Position numbers and translations under genes: made by a program
Notes under the pieces: generated by a model
Seen by the model: only the letters and a program-made list of their open reading frames with translations
The model's database searches: none
Told to the model about the DNA's origin: nothing
Source: Paenibacillus sp. FSL R5-0623
Lineage (GTDB): Bacteria > Bacillota > Bacilli > Paenibacillales > Paenibacillaceae
Assembly (NCBI RefSeq): GCF_037974265.1
Contig: NZ_CP150233.1
Coordinates: 5,704,001 to 5,768,000, forward strand
Direction: 5' to 3'
DNA: 64,000 nucleotides
Shown here: positions 44,065 to 53,987 of the stretch, one piece after another
Layout of the letters: each line of letters begins with the position of its first letter
How positions within the stretch are numbered: the first letter of the stretch is position 1

Positions 44065-45087
44065 TTATTTCTTCTTGTGTCCGATCTGGATGGAGAATGA
44101 GCCTTCGCTGTTCACAATATTAATTTTCCTCCCATCAAGAGTAAACGGCTTCATGTATTTATCAATATTCTTTCCATCGGCACCGTCTTGGACAATGTTG
44201 AATAGCTTCATATATTCATCGGGAAGGAAAAAATTAAAAAGTTCTCTTCCAATATATGGAATTTTATTTGCATCATTTTCAGCCGTCTTGTCTCCATACC
44301 AGGCGGAAAATTGGATATCGACGTAGTATTCCGAATGGGTTCTTACTATAATTTTGTTTCCCACCTCCATATTCGTGATACCGTGGATATTGTACATGTA
44401 ACCCTTCAAGAAGCCAAGCTCTTTTTCAAGAATTGCTTTGTCTTTTTGAAAGTCATCTGTCGATGTAGAGCGTATTTGTGGCGGACTCCACTCGGCAGAA
44501 ACGGGGTATTTTAAATCAGGTTTCCACTCAGACGGTGTTGATGTCGGCGTCGGCGCTTGAGTAGGAGTTACTGGTACATCTTCAACAGGCTCTAAATTTG
44601 CTGGAGTCTTGCCCACAATAACAAACTCCGCATTACCCTCTTCTGTGACTTCAACATCGTAACCCATTACTTCTTTCAAAAACTCAACAGGCACATAGAG
44701 CTTGCCGCTGATTTGTGCGGGTTTCATCGCCACTGGAACCGTGACGGTGTTAATCACCTTGGTCGCAATCGGAACAGCTTTGCCATCGACAATGACAGAT
44801 GATTTACCTAAATAAACATTAATCTTTGTACCATCTTTCTTCGTGATTAAAGCAGAATGTTGCTCGTCAATCCAAATCAGCTTATCCCCCATGCCCCCAA
44901 CTACAGCCTCAATGGGCACAAACAGTGTCTCTGTCCGCTCAACTGGCTGTCCTTCTGTCTTGGCAATTTTTATACCATCTACATAAAGCGTCTTAGTGCT
45001 TTGAGCGGCCATTACCACATTAATGCATACTAATAATAAGATGGCAGACAATATAACCGATGTAATCATTTTCTTTTGTTTATTCAT
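44065..45087 (-). CDS. Secreted stalk-domain (copper amine oxidase N-like) protein
   Basis: 340 aa. Signal peptide (first 28 residues, ending VMAAQ). Two stalk units: LYVDGIKIAKTEG-type, ending LWIDEQHSALITKKDG, and KAVPIATKV, ending KEVMGYDVEV (about 30-160). A Pro/Thr-rich linker (TPTQAPTPTSTPS) leads to a C-terminal domain of about 150 residues (WKPDLKYP to the end). The same C-terminal domain occurs in the SLH protein at 46216-47796. Stalk domains are common in Paenibacillus surface proteins and bind wall or polysaccharide. No SLH domain here, so it may be released or held by a partner. GGAGGGCG precedes the ATG. Confidence 0.82.
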   Translation of the reverse strand: MNKQKKMITSVILSAILLLVCINVVMAAQSTKTLYVDGIKIAKTEGQPVERTETLFVPIEAVVGGMGDKLIWIDEQHSALITKKDGTKINVYLGKSSVIVDGKAVPIATKVINTVTVPVAMKPAQISGKLYVPVEFLKEVMGYDVEVTEEGNAEFVIVGKTPANLEPVEDVPVTPTQAPTPTSTPSEWKPDLKYPVSAEWSPPQIRSTSTDDFQKDKAILEKELGFLKGYMYNIHGITNMEVGNKIIVRTHSEYYVDIQFSAWYGDKTAENDANKIPYIGRELFNFFLPDEYMKLFNIVQDGADGKNIDKYMKPFTLDGRKINIVNSEGSFSIQIGHKKK

Positions 45088-45260
45088 TTCATCGCCCTCC
45101 GTTTATTTTTTCTTTATTGTAAAGTGCCTGGCACTACAGGGACATAGATTTTGTGTCGAACCACGTCCGAGCTACTTTTATGATGTTATACACCGTTTGT
45201 ACACATTCATTCATACAAAGTAATGACTAAATGCACAGCATCTATGAAATTGTTCTTAAC

Positions 45261-45677
45261 TCATTCATAACTTTGATGAAGTTGCTCCCATTCTCCAGTC
45301 CTCTTCCGCCAATATACTAAAAACGAATTCAAATCCTTGTTGAATTCACGCAATGCATAGCCCTCAATTATCTGATCCGCCATGCCCAAATTAATCTGCA
45401 AGAGATCGATCAACTCTTGTTTCACTGGCTTTTTTTCTCTTTCATGAAACAAAGCGGAAATGATAGTGTCAAAAATATAGCCGATACCCAGCTCTTCTCT
45501 CATCTGATAATACAAATGAAACGTCTCTCGATTCTTCAGCAAATACATAGCAAGAAAGCGTCTGGCTCGATGATTAGTATTAATCTTGGCCATAATCTGG
45601 CTGATCGTTTTTGTCTCAAATAGATGCTCCCACATTTGCTCCAGATACTCGCCGAATGCCTCTTGATCAAATTGCAT
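45261..45677 (-). CDS. Hypothetical 138-aa protein
   Basis: All-helical and charged, with a coiled-coil-like N-terminus. It has KINTNHRARRFLAMYLLKNRE and DLLQINLGMADQIIEG. No family recognised. AAGGGGAGG before ATG 45677. It lies between the stalk gene and the AbrB-like small gene. Cytoplasmic. Confidence 0.55.
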   Translation of the reverse strand: MQFDQEAFGEYLEQMWEHLFETKTISQIMAKINTNHRARRFLAMYLLKNRETFHLYYQMREELGIGYIFDTIISALFHEREKKPVKQELIDLLQINLGMADQIIEGYALREFNKDLNSFLVYWRKRTGEWEQLHQSYE

Positions 45678-45773
45678 CCTCTTCTTACCTCCCCTTAAAA
45701 CTCAAGCTCATTAATACTCGTTCTTATATTGCAACTGAGCCAGCCCTCCGCATACACATTTTACTTCCATTGA

Positions 45774-45938
45774 TTAATGTTCTCCTGATGCTCTGATAAT
45801 TATCTTGTTTTGCTCAGCAACGACAATGCAATTGTCTCCAATAGCAATGTTCGCTTGTTTCAATGTGGCAATCGGGATAATAAATACGCACTCTTCTTCA
45901 TCGGCGATGACTTTAATAAATTGTTGTTGATAGTCCAC
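45774..45938 (-). CDS. Small AbrB/SpoVT-like protein
   Basis: 54 aa, GTG start at 45938 with GGGAGGG upstream. It reads VDYQQQFIKVIADEEE, then VFIIPIATLKQANIAIGDNC and IVVAEQNKIIIRAS. The pattern (hydrophobic strand, IP, helix, GD, two strands) fits the swapped-hairpin AbrB/MazE DNA-binding fold. Short frame, confirmed by hand. Could be a regulator or an antitoxin without an obvious toxin. Confidence 0.5.
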   Translation of the reverse strand: MDYQQQFIKVIADEEECVFIIPIATLKQANIAIGDNCIVVAEQNKIIIRASGEH

Positions 45939-46003
45939 TGTTTTCCCTCCCTTTCACTCACTTATTTTTATAATGTTTAGATGTGAACCCTATTAAATAA
46001 ATC

Positions 46004-46034
46004 AAGCGCTCAGTCGTCTTCTGACCGAGCGCTT
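46004..46034. terminator. Hairpin downstream of the SLH/stalk gene
   Basis: AAGCGCTC-GTC stem of 12 bp (one G-U) with a 7-base loop. It is T-rich downstream on the minus strand (ATTTATTT), but 180 bases from the stop at 46216. The rest of the 277-base gap 45939-46215 is AT-rich with no gene. Confidence 0.45.
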
Positions 46035-46215
46035 TAAAATGACACAGTTTTATTTTCGCAAATACACGTTAATCATTGTAGGCATCTCAAACAGATTGTT
46101 ATAGATACATTATATTATTTTAAAATGTATATAACAAACATTTTTTCTATATTGTTACTTTTATAACTCCATTAAAACAAATTAACCTGCTTATTTGTAA
46201 ATCATCAATTTCACT

Positions 46216-47796
46216 TTACTTTTTGCCGATTGAAACAGTGACCCAAGTTACACCATTATAACCTGAACCCTCAGTAATCTTAATCTCGCGCCCTTCCAGC
46301 TTAAAAGGTTTATTTATATATTGAGATACATCCCTACCATCGAACCCATCCGACATAATCTTAAACAACTTCATATGCTCATGAGGAAGAAACATCTTAA
46401 AAAGTTCGCGCGAGACATAAGGTATTTTGTTGCTATTGTTTGCTTCTGTTTTTGACCCATACCAGCTTGTGAATTGGATATCATACATGTATTTTGAATT
46501 GTCGCCCAAGTAAATAACCGAGAGCGGATAGTTCGAATACGCATTCTTCCCATAAGGATTAAAAGAGCGTCCGTCCGTGAAACCAAGTTCTGCATCCAGT
46601 ATTTCACTGTTCCTACGATGGTCGTTGGTAGCAACCGATACAATTTGCGGGGGTATCCAATCCGCAGGAGGAAGGAACCGAAGATCAGGCTTCCAATTTG
46701 GCAACGGTTTTGGTTTTGGAATAGGTGTTGCTTCGTAGTCACCTACGGATTGAGACTCTTTGTTTAGTTCTCCTGCATGAACGACAGGCATTGCTTCCCT
46801 GACATCGGTTTGAATTGGATAGCCCAATACCTCAGTCAAAAAATCGATTGGAACAAATAGCTTGTTGTTGACCACCATCGGTGTATACGGTTTATAATTT
46901 GCGCCATCGGCAATAAATTTTTTTGATATGGGGACAGACTTGTTATTTAGGAGTGCCGCGCCCTTGTTTTCATAAATGCTGATCTTAGATCCGTCTTTTT
47001 TCTCAATGACTCCATTTTCAGGCTGATTGATCCACATGAATTTGTCACCCATGCCACGAACAATCGGTTCAACAGGAATATATATGTTTTCCGCCAGGTA
47101 GAAAGGCTCCCCTAAGATCGATGCCACTGGATCTCCATTTACATTCAGACGAGATGGATCTGATTCCATAGTGGAAGTGATTGGGATATATTGCAAAAAG
47201 GACGGATCCGAAGGATTAAGAGGGCTTTTTAATAACTTTCCCTTCCCTTGTTCTAACAGGTTCTTTATGAACTGCACCGCTTCAGCACGCGTTAAATACC
47301 CTTTCGGGCTATAACCCTCTACGGACAATAGAGCAGGATTATTACCTCTGGCAAGACCGCTATCAAGCATGTATCTAACAGCTTCGTTCCCCCTAAAATG
47401 TACTCCTTGCGTTGCAGAAATCAGTTCGGCAACCTTGACGCGAGTCATTTCACGGTTACGTGTGCGGTTATCACCTTCTTTTGAATTAGGATAGCTCAAT
47501 TGATCGGCAAGCTTGTAGTAATTATTCGCCCATTGCCCATTCTCATCGGATTTAATTTCTGGTTGAAAAGCACGAATTAACATGGCGAGAAATTCCGCTT
47601 CTGTTACTAAATTGTTCGGTTTAAAGCTTCCATCCTCGTATCCCTTGGCAATGTTGTGTTCCAATGCCCATTGTATTGTTTCCTTTCCCCAGTGCTTTTC
47701 TACATCTGGGAAGACAGTAGATGCGGAGACAGGTAAACAGAGCGTGATGAATAGAATAGAAAATATCAACAAGGTTGGCACTGCTTTTCTTTTCAT
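46216..47796 (-). CDS. SLH-domain and stalk-domain surface protein
   Basis: 526 aa from ATG 47796 (GGGGGA upstream). Signal peptide to about residue 28 (LPVSASTVF). SLH domains about 30-190 (FPDVEKHWGKETIQWALEH, GYEDGSFKPN, LTRAEAVQFI), stalk-type units about 200-340 (EPFYLAENIYIPVEPIV, WINQPENGVIEKKDGS), a linker PIPKPKPLPNWKPDL, then the same C-terminal domain of about 150 residues as the protein at 44065-45087 (DIQFTSWYGSK, IPYVSRELFKMFLP). SLH domains bind pyruvylated wall polysaccharide, so this is wall-anchored, with the C-terminal domain displayed. Confidence 0.88.
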   Translation of the reverse strand: MKRKAVPTLLIFSILFITLCLPVSASTVFPDVEKHWGKETIQWALEHNIAKGYEDGSFKPNNLVTEAEFLAMLIRAFQPEIKSDENGQWANNYYKLADQLSYPNSKEGDNRTRNREMTRVKVAELISATQGVHFRGNEAVRYMLDSGLARGNNPALLSVEGYSPKGYLTRAEAVQFIKNLLEQGKGKLLKSPLNPSDPSFLQYIPITSTMESDPSRLNVNGDPVASILGEPFYLAENIYIPVEPIVRGMGDKFMWINQPENGVIEKKDGSKISIYENKGAALLNNKSVPISKKFIADGANYKPYTPMVVNNKLFVPIDFLTEVLGYPIQTDVREAMPVVHAGELNKESQSVGDYEATPIPKPKPLPNWKPDLRFLPPADWIPPQIVSVATNDHRRNSEILDAELGFTDGRSFNPYGKNAYSNYPLSVIYLGDNSKYMYDIQFTSWYGSKTEANNSNKIPYVSRELFKMFLPHEHMKLFKIMSDGFDGRDVSQYINKPFKLEGREIKITEGSGYNGVTWVTVSIGKK

Positions 47797-47894
47797 AGTA
47801 TCCCCCAATAAAATAGTTGCTTTAAGTAATAATCCAAATCGCAAGAGGCAACAAACCTACTCCACGGTACAAGAAAGTAGATAGTCGTTTTAGG

Positions 47895-48533
47895 TTAAAG
47901 ACGTAATGGCGGCAATTCGCTTGGATTCGATGGCTCAGTCGGTCTTTCAAGTAGCCCACCAATGCCATATTCCACAAAGTTCTTAACGAACTGTACGGCT
48001 TCCGCACGAGTCAAACCTTTATCGCCTTCAAAGCTTTTGATGGAGACTTCATTTGGATTCTTACCCTCTGCAAGACCAAATGCAAGCAGATAGTGAATCG
48101 CATTGTTACCGCTGAAATTCACACCTTCTGTCGAAGAGATCAACTCTGCTACCTGTTTGCGGAGGACTACTTTATTCCTCGATGCAATATCAGTGTAGCT
48201 TTTAACAGGGTAATTCAGCTCTTTAGCACGTTTGTAGTACACTTCTGCCCAATTCTCCGACTTTGAAGAAGAAAGCGTTGGTTCAAACGCACGTAGCATC
48301 ATCGTCAAGAATTCGGCTTCGGTTACGTTCTTGTTTGGCTTGAACGTTCCGTCCTCGTATCCTTTGATCATGTCTTTTGAAATTGCCCACTCCACCGTTG
48401 CTTCGTACCATGCCCCTTTTTTTACGTCTGAGAACGCTACCTTTTCAGCGGCATCTACGCTTTGTGGAATCGATGTTGCGATGAGCGCGACAAATAGTGC
48501 GATTGTGAGGAACTTAAACTGCTTTTTAAACAT
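47895..48533 (-). CDS. SLH-domain cell-wall protein
   Basis: 212 aa. Signal peptide (first 28 residues, ending SVDAAEK), then SLH units: FSDVKKGAWYEATVEWAIS, GYEDGTFKPN, VTEAEFLTMMLRAF, and LTRAEAVQFVKNFVE. The remainder is a short tail with PTEPSNPSE. It is a minimal SLH protein, similar to the SLH part of the gene at 46216-47796 and to the broken gene at 52727. GGAG is 12 bases before ATG 48533. Co-oriented with the subtilase upstream. Confidence 0.9.
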   Translation of the reverse strand: MFKKQFKFLTIALFVALIATSIPQSVDAAEKVAFSDVKKGAWYEATVEWAISKDMIKGYEDGTFKPNKNVTEAEFLTMMLRAFEPTLSSSKSENWAEVYYKRAKELNYPVKSYTDIASRNKVVLRKQVAELISSTEGVNFSGNNAIHYLLAFGLAEGKNPNEVSIKSFEGDKGLTRAEAVQFVKNFVEYGIGGLLERPTEPSNPSELPPLRL

Positions 48534-48566
48534 AAGTATGTACGCTCCATTTCCTGCTTTATTATT

Positions 48567-48594
48567 GGGGGGAGTTGCATTAACAACTCCCCCC
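48567..48594. terminator. GC-rich hairpin after the subtilase gene
   Basis: GGGGGGAGTTG/CAACTCCCCCC with a 6-base loop, 6 bases beyond the subtilase stop. There is no T-run, so it may be a processing or partial terminator before the SLH gene. Confidence 0.55.
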
Positions 48595-48600
48595 TGTTGC

Positions 48601-51600
48601 TTATCGAGTTGAAAACTCCAAAATCAACGGGTTTTTCAGTTCAAAGCTTTCCTTCGAGTCTTTGCTCGCTTTGCCTTTTACCGTGGTATCCAAAATGATC
48701 GTGAACGTTTCTTTCGAATCGAACTTACCACCATCCTTCGGCATTACTACAAGACGATTGAACATCACTTTGACTTCTACGTCTTCCACCAACTCGCCTT
48801 TGCTATTTAGAACAAAGACATTTTTACCTGGTTGAATAGAAGCTTCATCAATGTACTTATAATTCTCGCTTTTCATTGCTACTTGCAAACTGATACCAAC
48901 TGGAACAAAAGTGCGAAGCTCCTTTTTCGTTGGAAGATCTTCGATTTTCAGCTCTTTTTTGAGTGTCTCCAATTCCTTTTGGAACTCATCACGTTTCTCT
49001 TTGTCAGTCAGGGAGTCAATTGCTGACTTTGCACCAACATAATCAACGATAGTCAGCGATTCCTTCGCTTTCTCAAGAGCTGTTTTCACTTCATCATCCG
49101 AAGACGCTTTTTCTGGCGCAGGAGTAACGATAACTGTATTACTGCCGCTACCACTGCCACTTGGAGTTGGAGCTGGTGTTGGATTCGTAGGAATCTCTAC
49201 AACATCGTCGTCTGGATCTGTCGGATTAATTGGAGGCGTTACTACAGGAACGGCTTGAGTTCTTGCATCAAGCGTAGCACCAGCAGAAACATTGCCACTT
49301 GCATCAACTGTTTTTACAACAATGGTATAAGGTTTATCTGCAACCAATCCAGTAAACTCGTAGGACGAATTTGTAGTATCCGCAATAAAGTTGCCGTTAA
49401 CAAACAGCTTCACCTTTGCAAAATCACTATCCGATGGATTGATCCAACGTGCTGTGATCGTTGTTTGGCTTGTAGCGTCCGTTACCAATCCCGTTACTTC
49501 CGCAGGAGCCGTTGTATCAACTGGCGGTTGCGGATTTACTGGAGGATCAATTGGAGGCGTTATGACAGGTATTACTTGTGTTCTGCCTACAACTGAAGTG
49601 CCGATGGATTCATTACCGTTTACGTCTACTGTTTTAATAACAATAGAGTAATCTGTATCCGCCGACAGACCAGCGAATTCGAAGAACGAGTTTGTTGTGT
49701 CAGAAACAAAAGTTCCATTGAGGTAGAGATTTGCTTTCGCATAATCTGCATCCATTGGATTTACCCACCGAACACGAATGGTGTTAACAGTCGCATCAGC
49801 AACTTCCAAGCTCGAAACCTCACCAGGAGGTGTTACATCTACTGGCGGTTGTGGATCAACTGGAGGCGTTACAACGGGTGTTGCCTTCGTTCTGCCCACA
49901 ATTGAAGTACCAATGGACTCATTACCATTTATGTCTACTGTTTTCACAACGATCGTGTAATCCGTGTTCTCTGTCAGACCAACGAATTTGAAGAACGGGT
50001 TCGTTGTGTTAGAAACAAACGTTCCATTTAAGTAGACGTTTGCTTTCGCAAAATCTACATCTATTGGATTTGTCCAAGAAACATCAATGGAAGAATTCGT
50101 CTCTCCGACCACCGTAAAGTTGCTGACTTCGGCTGGTGCCGTGTTGTCAACTGGAGGTGTCGAATCAGGTACAGGCTTCGTTTTCGTCATCACATAACGT
50201 CCAGACGATTCATTGCCATTAGCATCTACTGTTTTCAATTGAAGAACATAGTTCGTATCCGCAGTCAAACCATTGAATACATAACTTGTTCCTGGTGTTT
50301 CACCTACGAGCGTTCCATTCACATACAGATTCGATTTTACGAAGTCTGGATCGCTCGGATTAACCCAAGATACTTCGGCTGTCGTGGTAGTCACTTCTCC
50401 AACCGTCAGATTACTTACTTCTGCTGGAGGGGTTGTATCTATTACAGGTTGATTGTCCTTTGTTGTTACAGTGACCATTTCACCCGCAGATTCGTTTCCA
50501 TTTGCATCAACCGTTTTCGCTTTAAGCTCATAGTTTGTGCTTGGATTCAATCCAGTAAATACATAACGTGTTCCAGAAGCATCCCCAACAAAAACATTGT
50601 CTTTGTAAAGGTTAACCTTTTCAAAATCTGCATCGCTTGGATTTATCCAATTGATTTCCGCAGACGTTGTGGTCACTTCGCCAATACTCAGTCCAGAAAC
50701 TTCATCAGGAGCCGTTGTGTCTGCAACAGGAAGATCATCTGTCGTCACTGTTACGGATTGACCAGCGGATACGTTACCCGATGCGTCTTCGGTTTTGAAA
50801 TCAAACACGTAAGTCGTGCTTGGAGTCAGACCTGTGAACTCATGTTCCGTAGTCGTGGCACTCCCCACTGACGTTCCGTTTTGAGTCAAATTAACTCTTA
50901 GGAAATCTGAATCAGTTGGGTTTGTCCATGTTATTTTCGCTGATGTTGTAGTTTTCTCAGCAACAGCAAGGTTTCTTACTTCCGCAGGTGCGGTAACGTC
51001 TGCATCTGTTTTCGCTACAACCACTTCACCAGCCGATTCATTTCCGTTTTGATCCAAAGATTTGACCGCAATGGTGTAAGAAGTATTCGATTGAAGGTTC
51101 TCCAACGTAAATACTTCGCCATTTGTCGTACCAACTTTTACATCGTTCGCATAAATATTATTTGTTGCGAAGTCTGCATCTTGTGGATTCGACCAGGAAA
51201 GCGAGATGCTGTTTTCGGACTTATCAGCAACGGCAAGATTCGTTACATTCGCAGGAGGAGCAACATCCTTATTGAATGACAGCGAACCAAATCCGTACTC
51301 GATATCACGTCCTGGTGCTCCCAGATCAACGGCATATTTTTTAATTTCCTCACGAAGCTCAACATTGCTCATGTTTGGATACTTTTGCATCAACAGAGCA
51401 ATCATGCCTGCTACGTGTGGAGCCGCCTGTGAAGTACCGCTTGATTTACCATAACCGCCAGTGCCATCGGCTTTCACATATGTTGAAATGACATCAACAC
51501 CTGGAGCCGCAAGTTCGACTTCCTCACCAACAGAAGAGAAACCTCCACGTTGATTCAAGTTGTCTACTGCCGCAACCGCAATGACACTATCGTATTTTGC

Positions 51601-52437
51601 AGGGTAATTGACAGTGGGAGTGCTAATCGGAATAGGATTTCCATTAGCATCTTCCTGACTATTGCCTGCCGCACCAACAACGACGATTCCTGCGTTGTAG
51701 GCATTATCAATCATTTCCTTTAAGAGTGACGAATCTGTATCCGTACCAAGGGAAACATTGATGATGTCCATTCCATTCTGAATCGACCATTCGATGCCTT
51801 CAAGAACGTCGATAAGCGTTCCTTCACCGTCTTCACCCATCGCTTTCACGGCATAGAGTTGAACGTCGGGTGCGACCCCTACCAAACCGCCATTTCCACT
51901 TTTAGCGGCAATAATACCAGCAACATGAGTACCATGTCCGTTATCATCGTTATAGCTGGATGTGTAGTCTACGGTCGAAACGCCGCCTGCAATCGTCAAT
52001 TCGCTGTGTGCGAAAATACCAGAGTCGATAACTGCTACTTTAACGCCTGCTCCCGTATTGCCTTCATCCCACATTTTCGTTGGTTGAACAGCTTGGAAGT
52101 TCCATTGGGTTTGCTCCGTTGGAACGGCAGTAACTTTGAAATCTCCACCAGTGATTCGGAATGTGATGTTTCGCTCGATATACGCAATATTCGGATCACT
52201 CGCCAATTCATGTAAATCAGCGTTCGTTACCGTAGCGGATACTGCGGGAATCGTTTCGAATTCATGTTTAACATCAACGACTTCATCCAGTACCTTTTCC
52301 TTACCCTCTTCGTTCTTGTACACAACAATAACCTCTTGCTCAGTGCCCACCTGACTATCACTTGCATGTGCTAATTGTGAATTGATAATTATTGATAAGA
52401 CGAGAACTGATGTAAAAACTTTACTGAACTTCTTCAT
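48601..52437 (-). CDS. Secreted S8 subtilase with seven fibronectin type III domains
   Basis: 1278 aa from ATG 52437 (GGGAGAG upstream). Signal peptide 1-26. Inhibitor I9 prodomain about 35-95 (EVIVVYKNEEGKEKV). Peptidase S8 domain about 120-390 with catalytic Asp138 (VIDSG), His168 (NGHGTH), Asn259 (AAGNS) and Ser336 (GTSQAAP). Then seven FN3 domains (about 395-1000), each with the W-NP-D-DF motif and a TVD-NGNES-type end, separated by Pro-rich linkers. A Pro/Gly/Ser linker leads to a C-terminal region (about 1090-1278) with a helical part and a beta part. The active protease is probably held at the cell surface by its C-terminus or by SLH proteins nearby. Confidence 0.93.
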   Translation of the reverse strand: MKKFSKVFTSVLVLSIIINSQLAHASDSQVGTEQEVIVVYKNEEGKEKVLDEVVDVKHEFETIPAVSATVTNADLHELASDPNIAYIERNITFRITGGDFKVTAVPTEQTQWNFQAVQPTKMWDEGNTGAGVKVAVIDSGIFAHSELTIAGGVSTVDYTSSYNDDNGHGTHVAGIIAAKSGNGGLVGVAPDVQLYAVKAMGEDGEGTLIDVLEGIEWSIQNGMDIINVSLGTDTDSSLLKEMIDNAYNAGIVVVGAAGNSQEDANGNPIPISTPTVNYPAKYDSVIAVAAVDNLNQRGGFSSVGEEVELAAPGVDVISTYVKADGTGGYGKSSGTSQAAPHVAGMIALLMQKYPNMSNVELREEIKKYAVDLGAPGRDIEYGFGSLSFNKDVAPPANVTNLAVADKSENSISLSWSNPQDADFATNNIYANDVKVGTTNGEVFTLENLQSNTSYTIAVKSLDQNGNESAGEVVVAKTDADVTAPAEVRNLAVAEKTTTSAKITWTNPTDSDFLRVNLTQNGTSVGSATTTEHEFTGLTPSTTYVFDFKTEDASGNVSAGQSVTVTTDDLPVADTTAPDEVSGLSIGEVTTTSAEINWINPSDADFEKVNLYKDNVFVGDASGTRYVFTGLNPSTNYELKAKTVDANGNESAGEMVTVTTKDNQPVIDTTPPAEVSNLTVGEVTTTTAEVSWVNPSDPDFVKSNLYVNGTLVGETPGTSYVFNGLTADTNYVLQLKTVDANGNESSGRYVMTKTKPVPDSTPPVDNTAPAEVSNFTVVGETNSSIDVSWTNPIDVDFAKANVYLNGTFVSNTTNPFFKFVGLTENTDYTIVVKTVDINGNESIGTSIVGRTKATPVVTPPVDPQPPVDVTPPGEVSSLEVADATVNTIRVRWVNPMDADYAKANLYLNGTFVSDTTNSFFEFAGLSADTDYSIVIKTVDVNGNESIGTSVVGRTQVIPVITPPIDPPVNPQPPVDTTAPAEVTGLVTDATSQTTITARWINPSDSDFAKVKLFVNGNFIADTTNSSYEFTGLVADKPYTIVVKTVDASGNVSAGATLDARTQAVPVVTPPINPTDPDDDVVEIPTNPTPAPTPSGSGSGSNTVIVTPAPEKASSDDEVKTALEKAKESLTIVDYVGAKSAIDSLTDKEKRDEFQKELETLKKELKIEDLPTKKELRTFVPVGISLQVAMKSENYKYIDEASIQPGKNVFVLNSKGELVEDVEVKVMFNRLVVMPKDGGKFDSKETFTIILDTTVKGKASKDSKESFELKNPLILEFSTR

Positions 52438-52726
52438 TTGAAATACTCTCTCCCTCGTACTGGGTATGTATAAACATTTGAATCTACTGCTATACCATAT
52501 CCCACCTCCTACCAAGAATGGTCCAAGTATCATATAGTGTCCTTATATAAGTAAAAAGACCTATACTATTAATTATCGGCAGAGGAGTTGGGGGATTTCA
52601 GGGGTGAACACCATTAATCCCCTGATTATTTGTGTCTTTTGTGTGTCTAAAGTTTGGGATTGTAGTAGGATATTCGAACTATAGACGTTAAACTACGTGT
52701 TAATGTTTACGACAATATAGAAGAGA

Positions 52727-53590
52727 ATGGTAGGAGGAAATAAGTTAAGAAAAGGAATCCCAATTTTCATGATTATCTTAATGGTAATAACACTTTGTTT
52801 TTGGGGGTATAAACCACAAAATGCAGTTGCAAATCAGGGGGCTAATATTGCAGATATTAGGACTCACTGGGCAAAAGAGACAATTGAATGGGCAATAAGC
52901 AGAAATATTGTAACAGGGTATGAGGATGGAACTTTTAGACCGAACAAGTTTGTGTCCGAAGCAGAGTTTCTTACGATGTTAATTCGCACCTATTTGCCAG
53001 AAATTCAAAGCAGTAAGAGTGGTAACTGGGCTGACAGTTATTGTGAGATTGCTAATCAAAATAACTATTTGCTTGATGGTTATGAGGAAATCGAAAAAAG
53101 AAATGAACTGATTACTCGGTTAGAAGTAACAGAATTAATAACCTCAACCCAAGGCAAACATTACGATGGGGATCATGCAATACAATTTATGTACGGTAAT
53201 AAGTTAGCAAGTGGATCAGATCCCAATACGCTTACTATTACAGGGTTTAAAGCATTGGAGTTGCTTACTCGTGCTGAAGCAGTGCAGTTTATTGAAAACC
53301 TATACGAAAATGGGAAAAGGGAGTTACTACCCATTAGGTGAAGTCCCCTTGAGTTCTGATGTCAATTTGCACAGTATGTATGTAGATGAAGTTCAAGTTG
53401 CCAAAAGTGAAGGACAACCTATTGTTCGGACTGGTACACTGTTTGTACCTATCGATCCCATTGTAAACGGTATGGCTTTAATGAAAACTGGCTTACTACA
53501 GGCGATGGCGATATGTTTTTAAACGGCTGGAAATCAAACAAAAAACTCGATGAAGCGATTGCTATATTTAAAGAACTAAAACCTGAGTAA
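52727..53590 (+). pseudogene. Broken SLH/stalk protein gene
   Basis: First frame 52727-53341 has a signal-like N-terminus and SLH units (THWAKETIEWAIS, GYEDGTFRPN, LLTRAEAVQFIENL). Near 53330 a frameshift moves to the frame with a stalk unit (HSMYVDEVQVAKSEGQPIVR), ending 53522. A third frame then continues as GDGDMFLNGWKS-KKLDEAIAIFKELKPE to 53590, which looks like the tail of another protein. By comparison with 46216-47796 most of the stalk region and all of the C-terminal domain are missing. On the opposite strand to its relatives. Two disruptions, so most likely not functional. Confidence 0.75.
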
Positions 53591-53691
53591 CAAGATTTTG
53601 CTCTGGAGCAGATTTGCAAATTAGCAGACTTACAGGCAAAGCAAAATACCGAATCGGATTGACTGCTTTAAATCAATACTGTTACCTTTCA

Positions 53692-53746
53692 AACAAATTA
53701 ACACTCAGGCATCAAATAGCCTAAGTGTTAATTTGTTTTTGAAGCA
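53692..53746. terminator. Bidirectional terminator
   Basis: Long stem: AAATTAACACT and AGGC pair with GCCT and AGTGTTAATTT, then TGTTTTT on the plus strand. Flanked by the broken SLH gene and the pilin-like gene. Confidence 0.8.
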
Positions 53747-53777
53747 ATCGTATTTGAAGATCAACAGACTCCGCCCC

Positions 53778-53987
53778 CTATAATTCAACCTCTACAACGT
53801 CACCTGTGTGAAAGTGAAACTCCATTTCATTTAAGTCCAGCTTGTCCATTGACACTTTCACAACTCCTTGAGCAGTTGCATAAAACTCTTGCATAGAGAA
53901 TGCCCCCAATGCAATAACCAAACCAGCAACGATTACTGTCTCGATTGAGACGTATCCCATTTTGTTTCTCATCCATTTTTTCAACAT
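53778..53987 (-). CDS. Small pilin-like protein
   Basis: 69 aa. A basic start MLKKWMRNK is followed by MGYVSIETVIVAGLVIALGA, with the Ser-x-Glu and the hydrophobic stretch of a class III/type IV-pilin-like signal, and a helix FYATAQGVVKVSMDKLD that would continue the pilin stem. The tail is short and acidic (EFHFHTGDVVEVEL). Such peptides resemble archaeal-type pilins or Flp/TadE-like pilins, cut before the hydrophobic core. No prepilin peptidase or assembly ATPase is seen in the window. GAGGGGGG precedes ATG 53987. Confidence 0.6.
   Translation of the reverse strand: MLKKWMRNKMGYVSIETVIVAGLVIALGAFSMQEFYATAQGVVKVSMDKLDLNEMEFHFHTGDVVEVEL

Noticed and set aside
50239..50871. Long plus-strand frame opposite the subtilase FN3 repeats
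   Set aside because: It has a Cys/Arg/Tyr-rich composition typical of antisense frames and no ribosome site. The opposite strand is clearly coding.
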